Below are positions 56,502 through 64,000 of a DNA stretch of 64,000 nucleotides, in pieces (the first letter of the stretch is position 1; each line of letters starts with the position of its first letter). Position numbers and translations under genes: made by a program. Under the pieces are notes generated by a model, which saw only the letters and a program-made list of their open reading frames with translations, was not told the origin of the DNA and made no database searches. Source of the stretch: Natranaeroarchaeum aerophilus (GTDB lineage Archaea; Halobacteriota; Halobacteria; Halobacteriales; Natronoarchaeaceae); the NCBI RefSeq assembly GCF_023638055.1, contig NZ_JAKRVY010000004.1:124001-188000 (forward strand). The letters are read 5' to 3'.

Positions 56502-57238
56502 CTGACCGACTCCGTCTTCCGATTGAGCGATTCCGTTGCCCGACGGACGATGCCGAGTAGCGTCACTGCCTCCCGGTCGGTCGGGTGGGCTCGCCCGATC
56601 AGACGCCGGAACATACGGCCGGACTTCGCACGCTTTTCTTCTGGATGGCCGATCCCCGCGAGCAGGTCGTCGAACTGGTCGTAAAGGCGTTCGATTTCGG
56701 CCTCGCTGGCACGATCCCGCTCGACATCCGGTAGCTGGGTGTCGGAGATCGCCAGATTCCGGAACTCGTAGAGCGTGATCGTCGCTGCCTGACCCAGGTT
56801 GAGCACCGGATACTCCTCGCTGGCCGGGATCGCACAGATCTCGTCGAGGCGTGCGAGTTCCTCGTTCGACAGTCCGTTGTCCTCGCGACCGAAGACGAGG
56901 CAGGTCGGCGCATTCACCGTTTCGAGCTCCTCGGCCAGCTCCGCGGGCGTCGAGAACGGATATCGGACGTGTCTGGTCGCGTTCTGGTTCGTCGTGGCGG
57001 TCAGCCCGACCGTATGGTACTCGGAGACGAGATCCTCGAACGTGATCTCGGTGGCGTTTGGCAGGACGTCCTCGCGGGCCTGTCCGGCGTAGCCGTAGGC
57101 CTCGCCGTCCCGGTCGAGTTCGGGCGGGTCCACGAGCAACAGCTCCGAGAACCCGAAGTTCTTCATCGCACGGGCGATGGTCCCGACGTTGCCGGGTGTC
57201 TGTGCGTCAACGACCGCGACGGCGGGAGCCTCACTCAT
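56486..57238 (-). CDS. trmJ: tRNA/rRNA 2'-O-methyltransferase (TrmJ-like, SPOUT)
   Basis: 250 residues from the ATG at 57238 (MSEAPAVAVVDAQTPGNVGTIARAMKNFGF). SPOUT knot motifs: N-x-G in TPGNVGTIARAM, LVFGREDNGLSNEEL, and IPASEEYPVLNLGQAATITLYE, which binds S-adenosylmethionine. A helical C-terminal extension of about 80 residues is present, as in TrmJ, which methylates position 32 of tRNA. It overlaps the upstream gene by 8 bp. Confidence 0.88.
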   Translation of the reverse strand: MSEAPAVAVVDAQTPGNVGTIARAMKNFGFSELLLVDPPELDRDGEAYGYAGQAREDVLPNATEITFEDLVSEYHTVGLTATTNQNATRHVRYPFSTPAELAEELETVNAPTCLVFGREDNGLSNEELARLDEICAIPASEEYPVLNLGQAATITLYEFRNLAISDTQLPDVERDRASEAEIERLYDQFDDLLAGIGHPEEKRAKSGRMFRRLIGRAHPTDREAVTLLGIVRRATESLNRKTESVSQDRD

Positions 57239-57752
57239 TCGCGCCGGGGTACTCCTGATCCAGGTCCCGCATGTCGGTCTTCTCGGTGACGGCCCACTCC
57301 TCTTTGCGCTGGTCGTCGTCGACCGTGGGTGGATCCGGTAGCTCGTCGGGTTCGGTCGCGACGTGTTCGACGCCGTCGTACCCCTCGGGTGCGCGCCCGC
57401 CGTCGAGGAACCACTCGTGGAAGGCGTCGTCGAACTCGTCGGTCTCGGCGTACTGGCTCCCCCCGTCCTCGCGGAACCAGTAGACGAGGTCGTTCTCGTG
57501 GTCGCCACAGAGCAACACTTCCGAGAGCGGTTCGCCGTAGACGACCTCGCTCGGATTGTACTCTTCCGGATTTTCCTCGCCGTGTTCGAGCCAGCAGGCG
57601 TCACACGGCGCGTCGACGATATCCTGTAGCCGAACGAGTCGCTTTTTTGCATCCAGCGGCATCTCTTCGAGCGGCCGGAGCTCCCCCTCGTCGGTGAAGA
57701 CGGCGTCCTCATCGAAGCGCCACCCGCGAAGACCGATGCTTACCTTGCTCAT
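57231..57752 (-). CDS. Conserved haloarchaeal protein with cysteine pair
   Basis: 173 residues beginning MSKVSIGLRGWRFDEDAVF. CDACW near residue 50 and LLCGDHENDLVYWF near 82 could form a metal site. The C-terminal half is acidic and probably flexible. It is cotranscribed with trmJ (8-bp overlap). No family function known. Confidence 0.7.
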   Translation of the reverse strand: MSKVSIGLRGWRFDEDAVFTDEGELRPLEEMPLDAKKRLVRLQDIVDAPCDACWLEHGEENPEEYNPSEVVYGEPLSEVLLCGDHENDLVYWFREDGGSQYAETDEFDDAFHEWFLDGGRAPEGYDGVEHVATEPDELPDPPTVDDDQRKEEWAVTEKTDMRDLDQEYPGANE

Positions 57753-57891
57753 ACTCCGGGGTAGCCACCGCGGGAGTAAAAAGAGCGCGTCTGCGGGTCG
57801 ATCGGTCCTCGGCCCTGGCGCCGCGGAGAACTACCGGGCAGCCATCAGGTGTACCGGTCCCCCTATAGTGCTTCGCTCCCAGTCATCGTAC

Positions 57892-59112
57892 ATGCAAAAC
57901 GTCGACGCGGCGGGGCTCGGTATCGGCGACGACCATCCTCCACGTATCATGGGCGTGCTGAACGTCAGCGAGGAGTCGCCCTACGACCCGAGCGTCTACG
58001 ACGACCCGGGCGAAGCAGCGGCCTACGTCGACAAGGAACTCATCGGAGAGGGTGCCGATATCGTCGATGTCGGTCTCGAATCGGCCAACAAGCGCTTCGA
58101 GGTCCTGTCGGCCCAGGCAGAACTCGAACGGCTGGATACGGCGATCGAGACGATCGAGAGTGTGAGCGGTGACGCCGTCTTCTCGATCGAGACGCGCTAC
58201 GCGAGCGTTGCCGAAGCCGCCCTGGATCGAGGCTTCGACATGGTAAACGACATCTGTGGCTTTGCAGACCCGGAGATGCCGGAGATCTGCCGGGAGTACG
58301 ACGTCGCCGTCGCGAAGATGGCAAGCCCGGCCGATCTGGAGCGCCCCGGAGCGATCGCGGACATCGACTGGGAAACACGTCGCTCGCCCGAGTGGGCGGC
58401 CGGGGCCGACTACGTCGATCGCCTGTACGAGGCGCTCAAACAGAACGGGCTGACCGACAAGACGATCGTTGATCCCGCCTTCGGCGGCTGGAGCGAGGCC
58501 AAGACGATCGAGGACGATCAGGAGACGTTCCGGCGGCTACGGGAGTTCCGCGGCTTCGGCCAGCCAATGTTGGTCTCGATCAACCGGAAGAACTTCCTGG
58601 GTGATGTGGCCGGCCGCGAGACCGAGGAACGCCTCCCAGTGAGCCTCGCCGCGACGTCCATGGCGGTCGAACGTGGTGCACACGTCATTCGCACCCACGA
58701 TGTTCGCGAAACGGTCGACGCGGCCCTGATCGGCCACGAGTTCGGGCGGACGTCCTCCCGACAGTCGAGCGACGGGGTACGCGTCGACCAACTGGACGCC
58801 AGGACGCCGGGCGACATCGGTCGGCATCTCGATCGGATCGGCGCGACCGAGGTCGACCCAGCCGCGCTCACCACGCGAACGATCGAGGTGAGCGGGCTGG
58901 GCACGGAGATGATGAACCGTATCGCCACGACAGCGGAGCAGACCGGTGTACAGTTCGTTTCCGGGGCCGAGAGCAGTCTCCTTGTCGGGTCGGATCGTGC
59001 GCTGGAATCCCTCGTCGAAACGCTCTCCGAAAAGACAGATTCTCACGCGGCAAACAGCTCTAAAACGAGGATAGAGCGCGTTATGAGGAAACTGCAAGCA
59101 ATGCTTGAGTAA
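57892..59112 (+). CDS. folP: Dihydropteroate synthase-like protein with C-terminal extension
   Basis: 406 residues from the ATG at 57892. The TIM-barrel DHPS signatures are RIMGVLNVSEESPYDPS (about residues 18-34), GADIVDVGLESANKR (about 53-67), DMVNDICGFADPEM (about 116-129) and MLVSINRKNF followed by ERGAHVIRTHDV (about 255-285). Compared with bacterial DHPS (about 280 residues) there is an extra domain of roughly 110 residues at the C terminus. It joins a pterin diphosphate to an aryl acceptor. The MptE-type pyrophosphokinase gene follows, supporting a pterin/folate role. Nearby FolP paralogues exist in haloarchaea, so the exact substrate is open. Confidence 0.85.
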   Translation: MQNVDAAGLGIGDDHPPRIMGVLNVSEESPYDPSVYDDPGEAAAYVDKELIGEGADIVDVGLESANKRFEVLSAQAELERLDTAIETIESVSGDAVFSIETRYASVAEAALDRGFDMVNDICGFADPEMPEICREYDVAVAKMASPADLERPGAIADIDWETRRSPEWAAGADYVDRLYEALKQNGLTDKTIVDPAFGGWSEAKTIEDDQETFRRLREFRGFGQPMLVSINRKNFLGDVAGRETEERLPVSLAATSMAVERGAHVIRTHDVRETVDAALIGHEFGRTSSRQSSDGVRVDQLDARTPGDIGRHLDRIGATEVDPAALTTRTIEVSGLGTEMMNRIATTAEQTGVQFVSGAESSLLVGSDRALESLVETLSEKTDSHAANSSKTRIERVMRKLQAMLE

Positions 59113-59307
59113 GAGAAAGCTTATGCCACAGGACCAGAAAGAGTGGATTGGAAGCCGGAAGGGCCCTCGGGTAGGGGTACTTGGAGGCGCCATTCCGGCC
59201 CACATCAGCGGCTTGCTGTGGACTCACATCGACCAGCGACCGCGTTGGGTAGCCAGTTCTCGTACGGTATGTCCGTCTGTCAGTGATCCGATCTCGGAGG
59301 TGCCAGT

Positions 59308-59997
59308 ATGCAACTAGCCGAGTGGGAGCCGGTATACGAGGCGATCCTCCGGGAGTTCGGATTCGGTCGCTCGGCTGACGAACGGGCACGGGACATCCTC
59401 GCGGAGTATGCGACGCCGTTCTCGTTCGATCGGTTCGCCGAACTGTCGGGGGCGACGGTCGCTATCGCGGGCGGTGGCCCCTCGATGGAGCACGAGACGG
59501 CGGTCGCCGAAACAGCGGAGGTTGTCGTTGCCGCCTCGGTCGCCGCGGATCTCCTCCTGGAGGTGGGAATCGACATCGACCTGATGGTCACGGATCTCGA
59601 CAAGAACGTCGAGACGGCAATCGATCTGTCACACGCGGGCGTGCCCGTGGCAGTTCACGCTCACGGCGACAATATCCCCGCGCTCCGCGAATACCTCCCC
59701 GAGTTCGAGCAAGGGCAGGTGCTTGCGACGACACAGGCGGCCCCCAGTGAGTCGGTCTACAACTTCGGTGGATTCACCGATGGCGACCGCGCGGCGTTTC
59801 TCGCCGACGAGTTCGGTGCCGGAGAGCTACGGTTCCCTGGGTGGGATCTGGATGACGAGGACGTCGCTCCGATGAAACGCCAAAAGCTCGACTGGGCAGA
59901 ACGACTGCTGTACTGGCTCGAACACCGACGTGGAGAGGAGTTCGACATCCTGGACGGACGGCGTGAGCGGATCGATACGACCGATCTCCCCCTCTAG
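59308..59997 (+). CDS. mptE: 6-hydroxymethylpterin diphosphokinase (MptE-like)
   Basis: 229 residues of the DUF115/MptE family, the archaeal replacement for FolK. VAIAGGGPSMEHE (about residues 50-62), DLMVTDLDKNVETAI (about 91-105), VHAHGDNIPAL (about 113-123), then NFGGFTDGDRAAFLADEFGA and MKRQKLDWAERLLYWL are typical. It activates 6-hydroxymethyl-dihydropterin with ATP for the neighbouring FolP. GGAGGTG lies about 6 bases before the ATG, an unusual clear Shine-Dalgarno site. Its stop overlaps the convergent oxidoreductase. Confidence 0.9.
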   Translation: MQLAEWEPVYEAILREFGFGRSADERARDILAEYATPFSFDRFAELSGATVAIAGGGPSMEHETAVAETAEVVVAASVAADLLLEVGIDIDLMVTDLDKNVETAIDLSHAGVPVAVHAHGDNIPALREYLPEFEQGQVLATTQAAPSESVYNFGGFTDGDRAAFLADEFGAGELRFPGWDLDDEDVAPMKRQKLDWAERLLYWLEHRRGEEFDILDGRRERIDTTDLPL

Positions 59998-60971
59998 CGC
60001 GGGTTGAGGACGACCTTCCCGGAGGACTGTCGATTCTCGATGTATTCGTGCGCGGCAGCAGCCTCGTCGAGGGGGAACGATTCGCCGACGATGACCTCCA
60101 GATCGCCGCTGGTGAGGCCCTCTGTTAGCTCCGGGACGGCTTCGAGGACGCGTCCGGGGTCCGTCGAGCGTGCCCGACCGAGATGATACCCGATCACGGT
60201 CTTGTTCTCGAACAGCAGGCGACCGGTATCGACCGTCGCGGTGTCGCCGCTGGCGGCACCGTACGTGACAACTCGCCCGAACGGCGTGAGCGCGTCGAGA
60301 CTCTCGTGGAAGGTCTCGCCACCTACACCATCGAGTACGAGGTCGACGCCCTCGCCATCGGTGAGCGAATCGATTTCCTCGACGAAGTCGGTCTCGGTGT
60401 AGTTGATCGGGTGATCACAGCCAAGTTCGCTCGCGAGATCGAGCTTTTCGGCCGTGCTCGCGGTGCCAAACACTTCTGCACCTGCCTGTGAGGCAAGCTG
60501 GACCGCCGCGGTTCCGACGCCGCCCGCGGCAGCCTGGATCAGGACGCGCTCGCCCGCTTCGAGACCGCCCCAGCCGAACAGACAACCGTGTGCGGTGAGG
60601 AACTGAACGGGGAAGCCCGCGGCTTCGTCGAAACTCATCCCCCCGGGAATCGGGAAGATTGCCTGTGGATCCGCGAGAGCATACTCCGCGTACGCACCAC
60701 CAGGAACGGTCGCGACGACTCGATCCCCCTCGTCCAGATTGACACGCTCTCCGGTTGCATCGATCCGACCCGCCGCTTCCATCCCTGGCACGTATGGTGG
60801 CTCTGGACCGCCGGGATACTTTCCGCGGCGCTGCATGATATCGGCGAAGTTGATCCCGGCGGCCTCGACCTCGATCCGGACCTGTTCGGGACCGGGCTCC
60901 GGTCGATCCTGTTCTGTCACCGTCATCGTCTCCGCGCCGCCGAACGAGTCCACGAGGACTGTTTGCATCAT
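59994..60971 (-). CDS. NADPH:quinone oxidoreductase (zeta-crystallin-like MDR)
   Basis: 325 residues, medium-chain dehydrogenase/reductase without the zinc ligands. The N-terminal GroES-like domain contains RRGKYPGGPEPPYVPGMEAAG. The NADPH motif AAAGGVGTAAVQLA lies near residues 147-160. The start has two adjacent ATG codons. It reduces quinones or enones with NADPH. It is monocistronic and converges with mptE. Confidence 0.9.
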   Translation of the reverse strand: MMQTVLVDSFGGAETMTVTEQDRPEPGPEQVRIEVEAAGINFADIMQRRGKYPGGPEPPYVPGMEAAGRIDATGERVNLDEGDRVVATVPGGAYAEYALADPQAIFPIPGGMSFDEAAGFPVQFLTAHGCLFGWGGLEAGERVLIQAAAGGVGTAAVQLASQAGAEVFGTASTAEKLDLASELGCDHPINYTETDFVEEIDSLTDGEGVDLVLDGVGGETFHESLDALTPFGRVVTYGAASGDTATVDTGRLLFENKTVIGYHLGRARSTDPGRVLEAVPELTEGLTSGDLEVIVGESFPLDEAAAAHEYIENRQSSGKVVLNPR

Positions 60972-61223
60972 GTCTGGTTTGGGAGGCGATATGTATAAAA
61001 CATCACCAACGCTGAGAAACTATTTGAGCGTTGCTCGTTTGTTTCTAATAATAGGTGTACTGAATTGTTGATGGCTGTGCTGCTTCATCTGGTGACAAAT
61101 AGATGTATTAGTATCTGGTAGGTTCCTATCTCATCTCGACAAATATGCGTATAGCTCCCGCGGTACATACGAAAACGGGAACCGGGAAATAAAAGGTGGG
61201 GTAGAGCAAAGAACGAAGTGATT
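60972..61223. promoter_or_regulatory. Divergent intergenic region oxidoreductase/amylase
   Basis: 250 bp, AT-rich, without a gene. AATAAAAGG about 35 bases before the amylase ATG is its likely TATA. ATGTATAAAACATC just before the oxidoreductase start could include that gene's TATA (minus strand). CCAACGCTGAG and, 11 bases on, GAGCGTTGC form an imperfect inverted repeat (around 61008-61036). Confidence 0.5.
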
Positions 61224-63170
61224 ATGCATCATCCTGGTCCGCCTCGTTTCGAGGCAGTCGGTTCCGAGATCGATCTCGCACCGAGAGATCCCGATCCTTC
61301 CGCAACGTATCGCTGGTCAGTCGTCGACGCACCCCAAGAGAGCAACGCAACGGTCGGGTCCGATCCCGTCGAAACCTTCGTTCCCGACCAGCCCGGCACG
61401 TACACGATCGGACTGGACGCCCCCGATGGCGAGCACCGGCTGACGATTCGGGCGTTCCCCGCGAGTTACAGTCAGCCGGCACTGGACCCCGCGGGCTCCG
61501 GACCACGATCCGGCTCTGGGTTCCGGTCCGGCTCCGGTCTCCGTCCGACGTCCGGGCTCCAGTCCGGTTCCGGATTCGCCAGTGGAAGCGGCACGTCCCC
61601 CGGCGTGGAAGGCACCGGTGACAGACCACGGATTCGTCTCGACGGTCACGTCGACGGCGACTACGTCGTCCTCGCCGCCGAGGCAACACCGCCGGTCGGC
61701 AGCAGCCTCACTATCGACGACCTCGATGTCGAGTTCTTCGCCGATAACCGCGATGCGGCAACGGACGACGACATCACGGTCGATGGACACACTGCCCGCG
61801 TGCCCGTCGAAGCGATCGGCGAGTACAGCCGCTTTCACGCTGTCGCCGTCGCGCCGAACGCTTACAGCGTTGCCGACGCAGTTGGCGTCGATACTGGCGG
61901 CGACGCAGTCACAGTCGACCGCCTCAACGAACCGCCGGAGTGGGGCAAAAACGTCACGCTGTACGAAATCTACGTACGGACGTTCTCCGACGGCGACGAG
62001 CCGACGTTCCAGGCGCTCTCGGATCGGCTCGATGAACTCGCCGACTTCGGCGTCGACTGCATCTGGCTGACGCCGGTGCTCCAGAACGACGACTTCGACC
62101 ACGGCTACAACATCGTCGACTTCTTCTCGATTGCCGACGATCTGGGTAGCCGTGAGGAGTTCGAGTCGTTCATCGAGGACTGTCATGATCACGACATCAA
62201 GGTCCTCTTTGACCTCGTGATGAACCACTCTGCCCGCGAACACGAGTTCTTCAAGCGCGCCGAGATCGGCGATCCCGAGTACCGGGACTGGTACGAGTGG
62301 GAGGATCCGGACAACGACAAGCCGGGCACGTACTTCGACTGGCCCTACATCGCGAACTTCAACTTCGACAATCTGGAAGTTCGTCGACACCTCCTCGATG
62401 CCGTCGACGAGTGGGCACCCCTGGTCGATGGCTTCCGGTGTGACATGGCGTGGGCCGTCCCGACGAGTTTCTGGCAGGAGCTCCGGGACCGCGTGAAATC
62501 TCAGGACTCGGAGTTCCTCCTGCTCGACGAGACGATTCCGTATATCGCGGATTTCCACGAACTCTGTTTCGACGTCCACTTCGATACGACGCTGTATCAC
62601 AACCTCCGGCAGGTCGGCAACGGCGCGATGGACGCCTCCTCGATCACCGATGCCATCGAGAACCGCGCGCGGACCGGCTTCCCGGACCACGCGGCGTTCT
62701 TGCTGTACATGGAGAACCACGACGAGAGCCGCTACGCCGAAGAGTGTGGCAAGACCCAGGCCAAAGCCGCCGCTGGCGCGCTCTTTACTCTTCCCGGGAT
62801 CCCGCTGCTCTACGCCGGACAGGAGATCGGCGAGGAGACCCGCCGCGAGAAGGTCGACTGGCACAAAGCTGACGAGGACCTGCGGAACCACTACCACGCG
62901 CTGGTGACCGCCCGTGACGAACTTGCACCGCTTAGCTACGATGCGGCCTACGAGGAAGTCGAGAGTGAGGCCTCCCACGAGGGCGTCGTCGCCTACGCGC
63001 GCGAGCAGGACGGGGAACGCGTTGTCGTTGTGCTGAACTTCGGTCCCGACGCCGAAGCCGTCTCTGTGGATGAAGCGGTCGGCTCCGAGGATCTGCTCTC
63101 CGGCGAGGACGTCAACGCGGCCGACGCGGACGTGCTCGTCGAGGACGTCGTCGTCGTTCCGGCCGAGTAG
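61224..63170 (+). CDS. GH13 alpha-amylase-family enzyme with Gly/Ser-rich linker
   Basis: 648 residues from the ATG at 61224; a GTG two codons earlier is possible. An N-terminal Ig-like domain (to about residue 85) and a second beta domain (about 135-240) flank a linker made of SGSGF/L-type repeats (about 92-132). The catalytic barrel begins NVTLYEIYVRTFSDG. The nucleophile is Asp407 in GFRCDMA, the acid/base Glu436 in LLDETIP and the stabiliser Asp500 in ENHDES. No signal peptide is seen, so it acts in the cytoplasm on maltodextrins or glycogen, like haloarchaeal cyclomaltodextrinase/neopullulanase types. Confidence 0.88.
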   Translation: MHHPGPPRFEAVGSEIDLAPRDPDPSATYRWSVVDAPQESNATVGSDPVETFVPDQPGTYTIGLDAPDGEHRLTIRAFPASYSQPALDPAGSGPRSGSGFRSGSGLRPTSGLQSGSGFASGSGTSPGVEGTGDRPRIRLDGHVDGDYVVLAAEATPPVGSSLTIDDLDVEFFADNRDAATDDDITVDGHTARVPVEAIGEYSRFHAVAVAPNAYSVADAVGVDTGGDAVTVDRLNEPPEWGKNVTLYEIYVRTFSDGDEPTFQALSDRLDELADFGVDCIWLTPVLQNDDFDHGYNIVDFFSIADDLGSREEFESFIEDCHDHDIKVLFDLVMNHSAREHEFFKRAEIGDPEYRDWYEWEDPDNDKPGTYFDWPYIANFNFDNLEVRRHLLDAVDEWAPLVDGFRCDMAWAVPTSFWQELRDRVKSQDSEFLLLDETIPYIADFHELCFDVHFDTTLYHNLRQVGNGAMDASSITDAIENRARTGFPDHAAFLLYMENHDESRYAEECGKTQAKAAAGALFTLPGIPLLYAGQEIGEETRREKVDWHKADEDLRNHYHALVTARDELAPLSYDAAYEEVESEASHEGVVAYAREQDGERVVVVLNFGPDAEAVSVDEAVGSEDLLSGEDVNAADADVLVEDVVVVPAE

Positions 63171-63180
63171 GACGAACAGA

Positions 63181-63188
63181 TTTATTAG
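63181..63188 (+). promoter_or_regulatory. TATA box of the fluoride exporter operon
   Basis: TTTATTAG about 30 bases before the riboswitch 5' end. A transcript starting near 63212 would begin with the aptamer. Confidence 0.6.
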
Positions 63189-63215
63189 CCGTTCTCTCCC
63201 CGTTCTTTCCGTACT

Positions 63216-63270
63216 GGGCGATGGAGTCCGCCTGACCCAACCGCTGGCATCCGCTGGCTGATGACTCCTG
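63216..63270 (+). ncRNA. Fluoride riboswitch (crcB motif)
   Basis: GGGCGATGGAGTCCGCC (63216-63232) gives the first stem GGCG/CGCC. CTGATGACTCC (63258-63268) holds ACTCC, which pairs with GGAGT in the first loop as the characteristic pseudoknot. ACCGC at 63240-63244 and GCTGG at 63253-63257 bound the second hairpin. The layout and conserved bases match fluoride aptamers of bacteria and archaea. It lies 18 bases before crcB. No terminator or Shine-Dalgarno site is visible as expression platform. Confidence 0.88.
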
Positions 63271-63288
63271 TCTACACCCATCACAGCT

Positions 63289-63687
63289 ATGTCAGGCACG
63301 CACCCTCTCGTCAGAGTCGAAACGATACTACTGATCGCCGTCGGCGGATTTGCCGGGTCGAACCTCCGGTACTTTATCGAGCTAACGATTCCATCGACAC
63401 TTGGTGCGACCTTTGGCGTTAACGTGCTCGGAAGCTTCGCACTCGCCGTGATCCTCTACGAGGCGTCGGCCATCGGCGCGCTCTCGGACAGGTCGAAGTT
63501 CGTGTTCGGGACCGGCTTTCTCTCCTCGTTCACGACGTTCAGCACGTTCGTATTCGACGTGATCTCCGTCGACCCGGTCGTTGGCCTCGCGTACGTTCTC
63601 GCCAGTTATGCAAGCGGCTTCGGGGCGGTCCTGCTCGGCCGTGTCTTCGTGAACAGGGCAATCGTGCCGCGGGTGGAGGTGGCGTAG
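63289..63687 (+). CDS. crcB1: Fluoride exporter CrcB/Fluc, first subunit
   Basis: 132 residues with four membrane helices. Family motifs are GGFAGSNLRYF (about residues 18-28), FGVNVLGSFALAV (about 42-54) and GFLSSFTTFSTFVFD (about 75-89); the TTFSTF region lines the fluoride and Phe-box pathway. Fluc channels work as antiparallel dimers; two adjacent genes usually make a heterodimer. The riboswitch upstream confirms fluoride as the signal. Confidence 0.95.
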   Translation: MSGTHPLVRVETILLIAVGGFAGSNLRYFIELTIPSTLGATFGVNVLGSFALAVILYEASAIGALSDRSKFVFGTGFLSSFTTFSTFVFDVISVDPVVGLAYVLASYASGFGAVLLGRVFVNRAIVPRVEVA

Positions 63688-64000
63688 ATGGAGGCTGCAT
63701 ACCTGATTGGCACCGGTGGAGCGATCGGTGCAGTCCTCCGCTACGCGGTTAGCGAGGCGCTTCCAGCCGATCGGTTCCCGTGGGCGACGCTGGTCGTAAA
63801 CGTTGTCGGCAGTTTCGTGCTCGGACTGATCGCGTTCGGCGGCGCGGGTGAGGGCGCGATGCTGTTCGTCGGGGTCGGCGCATGTGGCTCGTTCACAACC
63901 TTTTCCTCGTTTTCCTTTGTCGCAGTCGATCTCTGGGAGCAGGGACGACGCTGGACGTCGGTACTACACGTCATCGGGAACCTCGTTTGCAGCCTCGGCG
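63688..64000 (+). CDS. crcB2: Fluoride exporter CrcB/Fluc, second subunit (3' end off window)
   Basis: The ATG directly follows the crcB1 stop. 104 codons are visible: LIGTGGAIGAVLRYAVSE, FPWATLVVNVVGSFVLGL and GVGACGSFTTFSSFSF repeat the same Fluc motifs. The last helix is cut by the window edge. Probably the partner of CrcB1 in a heterodimeric channel. Confidence 0.93.
   Translation, partial: MEAAYLIGTGGAIGAVLRYAVSEALPADRFPWATLVVNVVGSFVLGLIAFGGAGEGAMLFVGVGACGSFTTFSSFSFVAVDLWEQGRRWTSVLHVIGNLVCSLG

Noticed and set aside
59123-59317. Small frame MPQDQKEWIGSRKGPRVGV between folP and mptE
   Set aside because: 64 codons, overlaps the mptE start in another frame and has no family resemblance; the clear Shine-Dalgarno site belongs to mptE.
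61317-63299. 660-codon open frame antisense to the amylase
   Set aside because: It mirrors the third-position GC pattern of the amylase gene, covers the riboswitch region and has no recognisable domain.

Overview
This window is chromosomal DNA of a halophilic archaeon (class Halobacteria). The evidence is high G+C, Asp/Glu-rich proteins, archaeal TATA elements about 25-35 bases before many start codons (leaderless mRNAs), archaeal topoisomerase VI beside DNA gyrase, GatE, FEN-1, GTP cyclohydrolase III, HalX and HalOD1 proteins, and a methylaspartate cycle cluster. I do not assign a genus. Gene order around ligase, top6B/top6A and gyrB/gyrA is the conserved haloarchaeal arrangement.

Layout. 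1-6.6 kb: a partial glutamate-cysteine-ligase-like gene, ATP-dependent DNA ligase, an HTH/membrane-protein pair, a detached 3' fragment of a second ligase gene, two unknown membrane proteins and a metallo-beta-lactamase-fold hydrolase. 6.6-17.8 kb: type II topoisomerases. top6A-top6B and gyrB-gyrA are divergent, and both B subunits carry inteins. 17.7-25 kb: arginase, a DtxR-family metalloregulator, an Rrf2-like regulator, a type II NADH dehydrogenase, pyrimidine salvage (nucleoside phosphorylase, cytidine deaminase) and a phosphohexomutase. 25-27 kb: tRNA-Ser, a FilR1-type regulator and a HalX response regulator. 27-33.8 kb: the methylaspartate cycle (glmS, glmE, mal, mch, mcl as an overlapping operon, with mct divergent). 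33.8-47.5 kb: a HerA-like ATPase, a TbsP-like regulator, an AT-rich pilin-like secreted protein, GTP cyclohydrolase III, a CBS/zinc-ribbon protein, tRNA-Thr, DNA repair genes (UDG-like, MutY, FEN-1), small haloarchaeal proteins and a decayed TnpB end. 47.5-52 kb: a CUT1-type sugar ABC transporter. 52-60 kb: fumarase, a zinc-finger protein, gatE, trmJ and an archaeal folate/pterin pair (folP, mptE). 60-64 kb: a quinone oxidoreductase, a GH13 amylase and a fluoride-exporter pair behind a fluoride riboswitch.

How the genes work together. The methylaspartate cluster converts glutamate through methylaspartate, mesaconate, mesaconyl-CoA and methylmalyl-CoA to glyoxylate and propionyl-CoA for acetyl-CoA assimilation. 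Fumarase and a TbsP-like gluconeogenesis regulator lie nearby. The ABC transporter and amylase suggest use of maltodextrin-type sugars.

The most unusual signal is a degenerate 22-bp tandem repeat, found as 2-4 phased copies at four separate intergenic sites (about 4.1, 5.75, 27.05 and 54.2 kb), which I cannot assign to any known element. Other items are the ligase 3' duplication with a shared 18-bp direct repeat, 110-bp tandem repeats that begin inside tRNA-Thr and share a nested hairpin with the tRNA-Ser locus, two inteins with different endonuclease classes in neighbouring topoisomerase genes, and the riboswitch.
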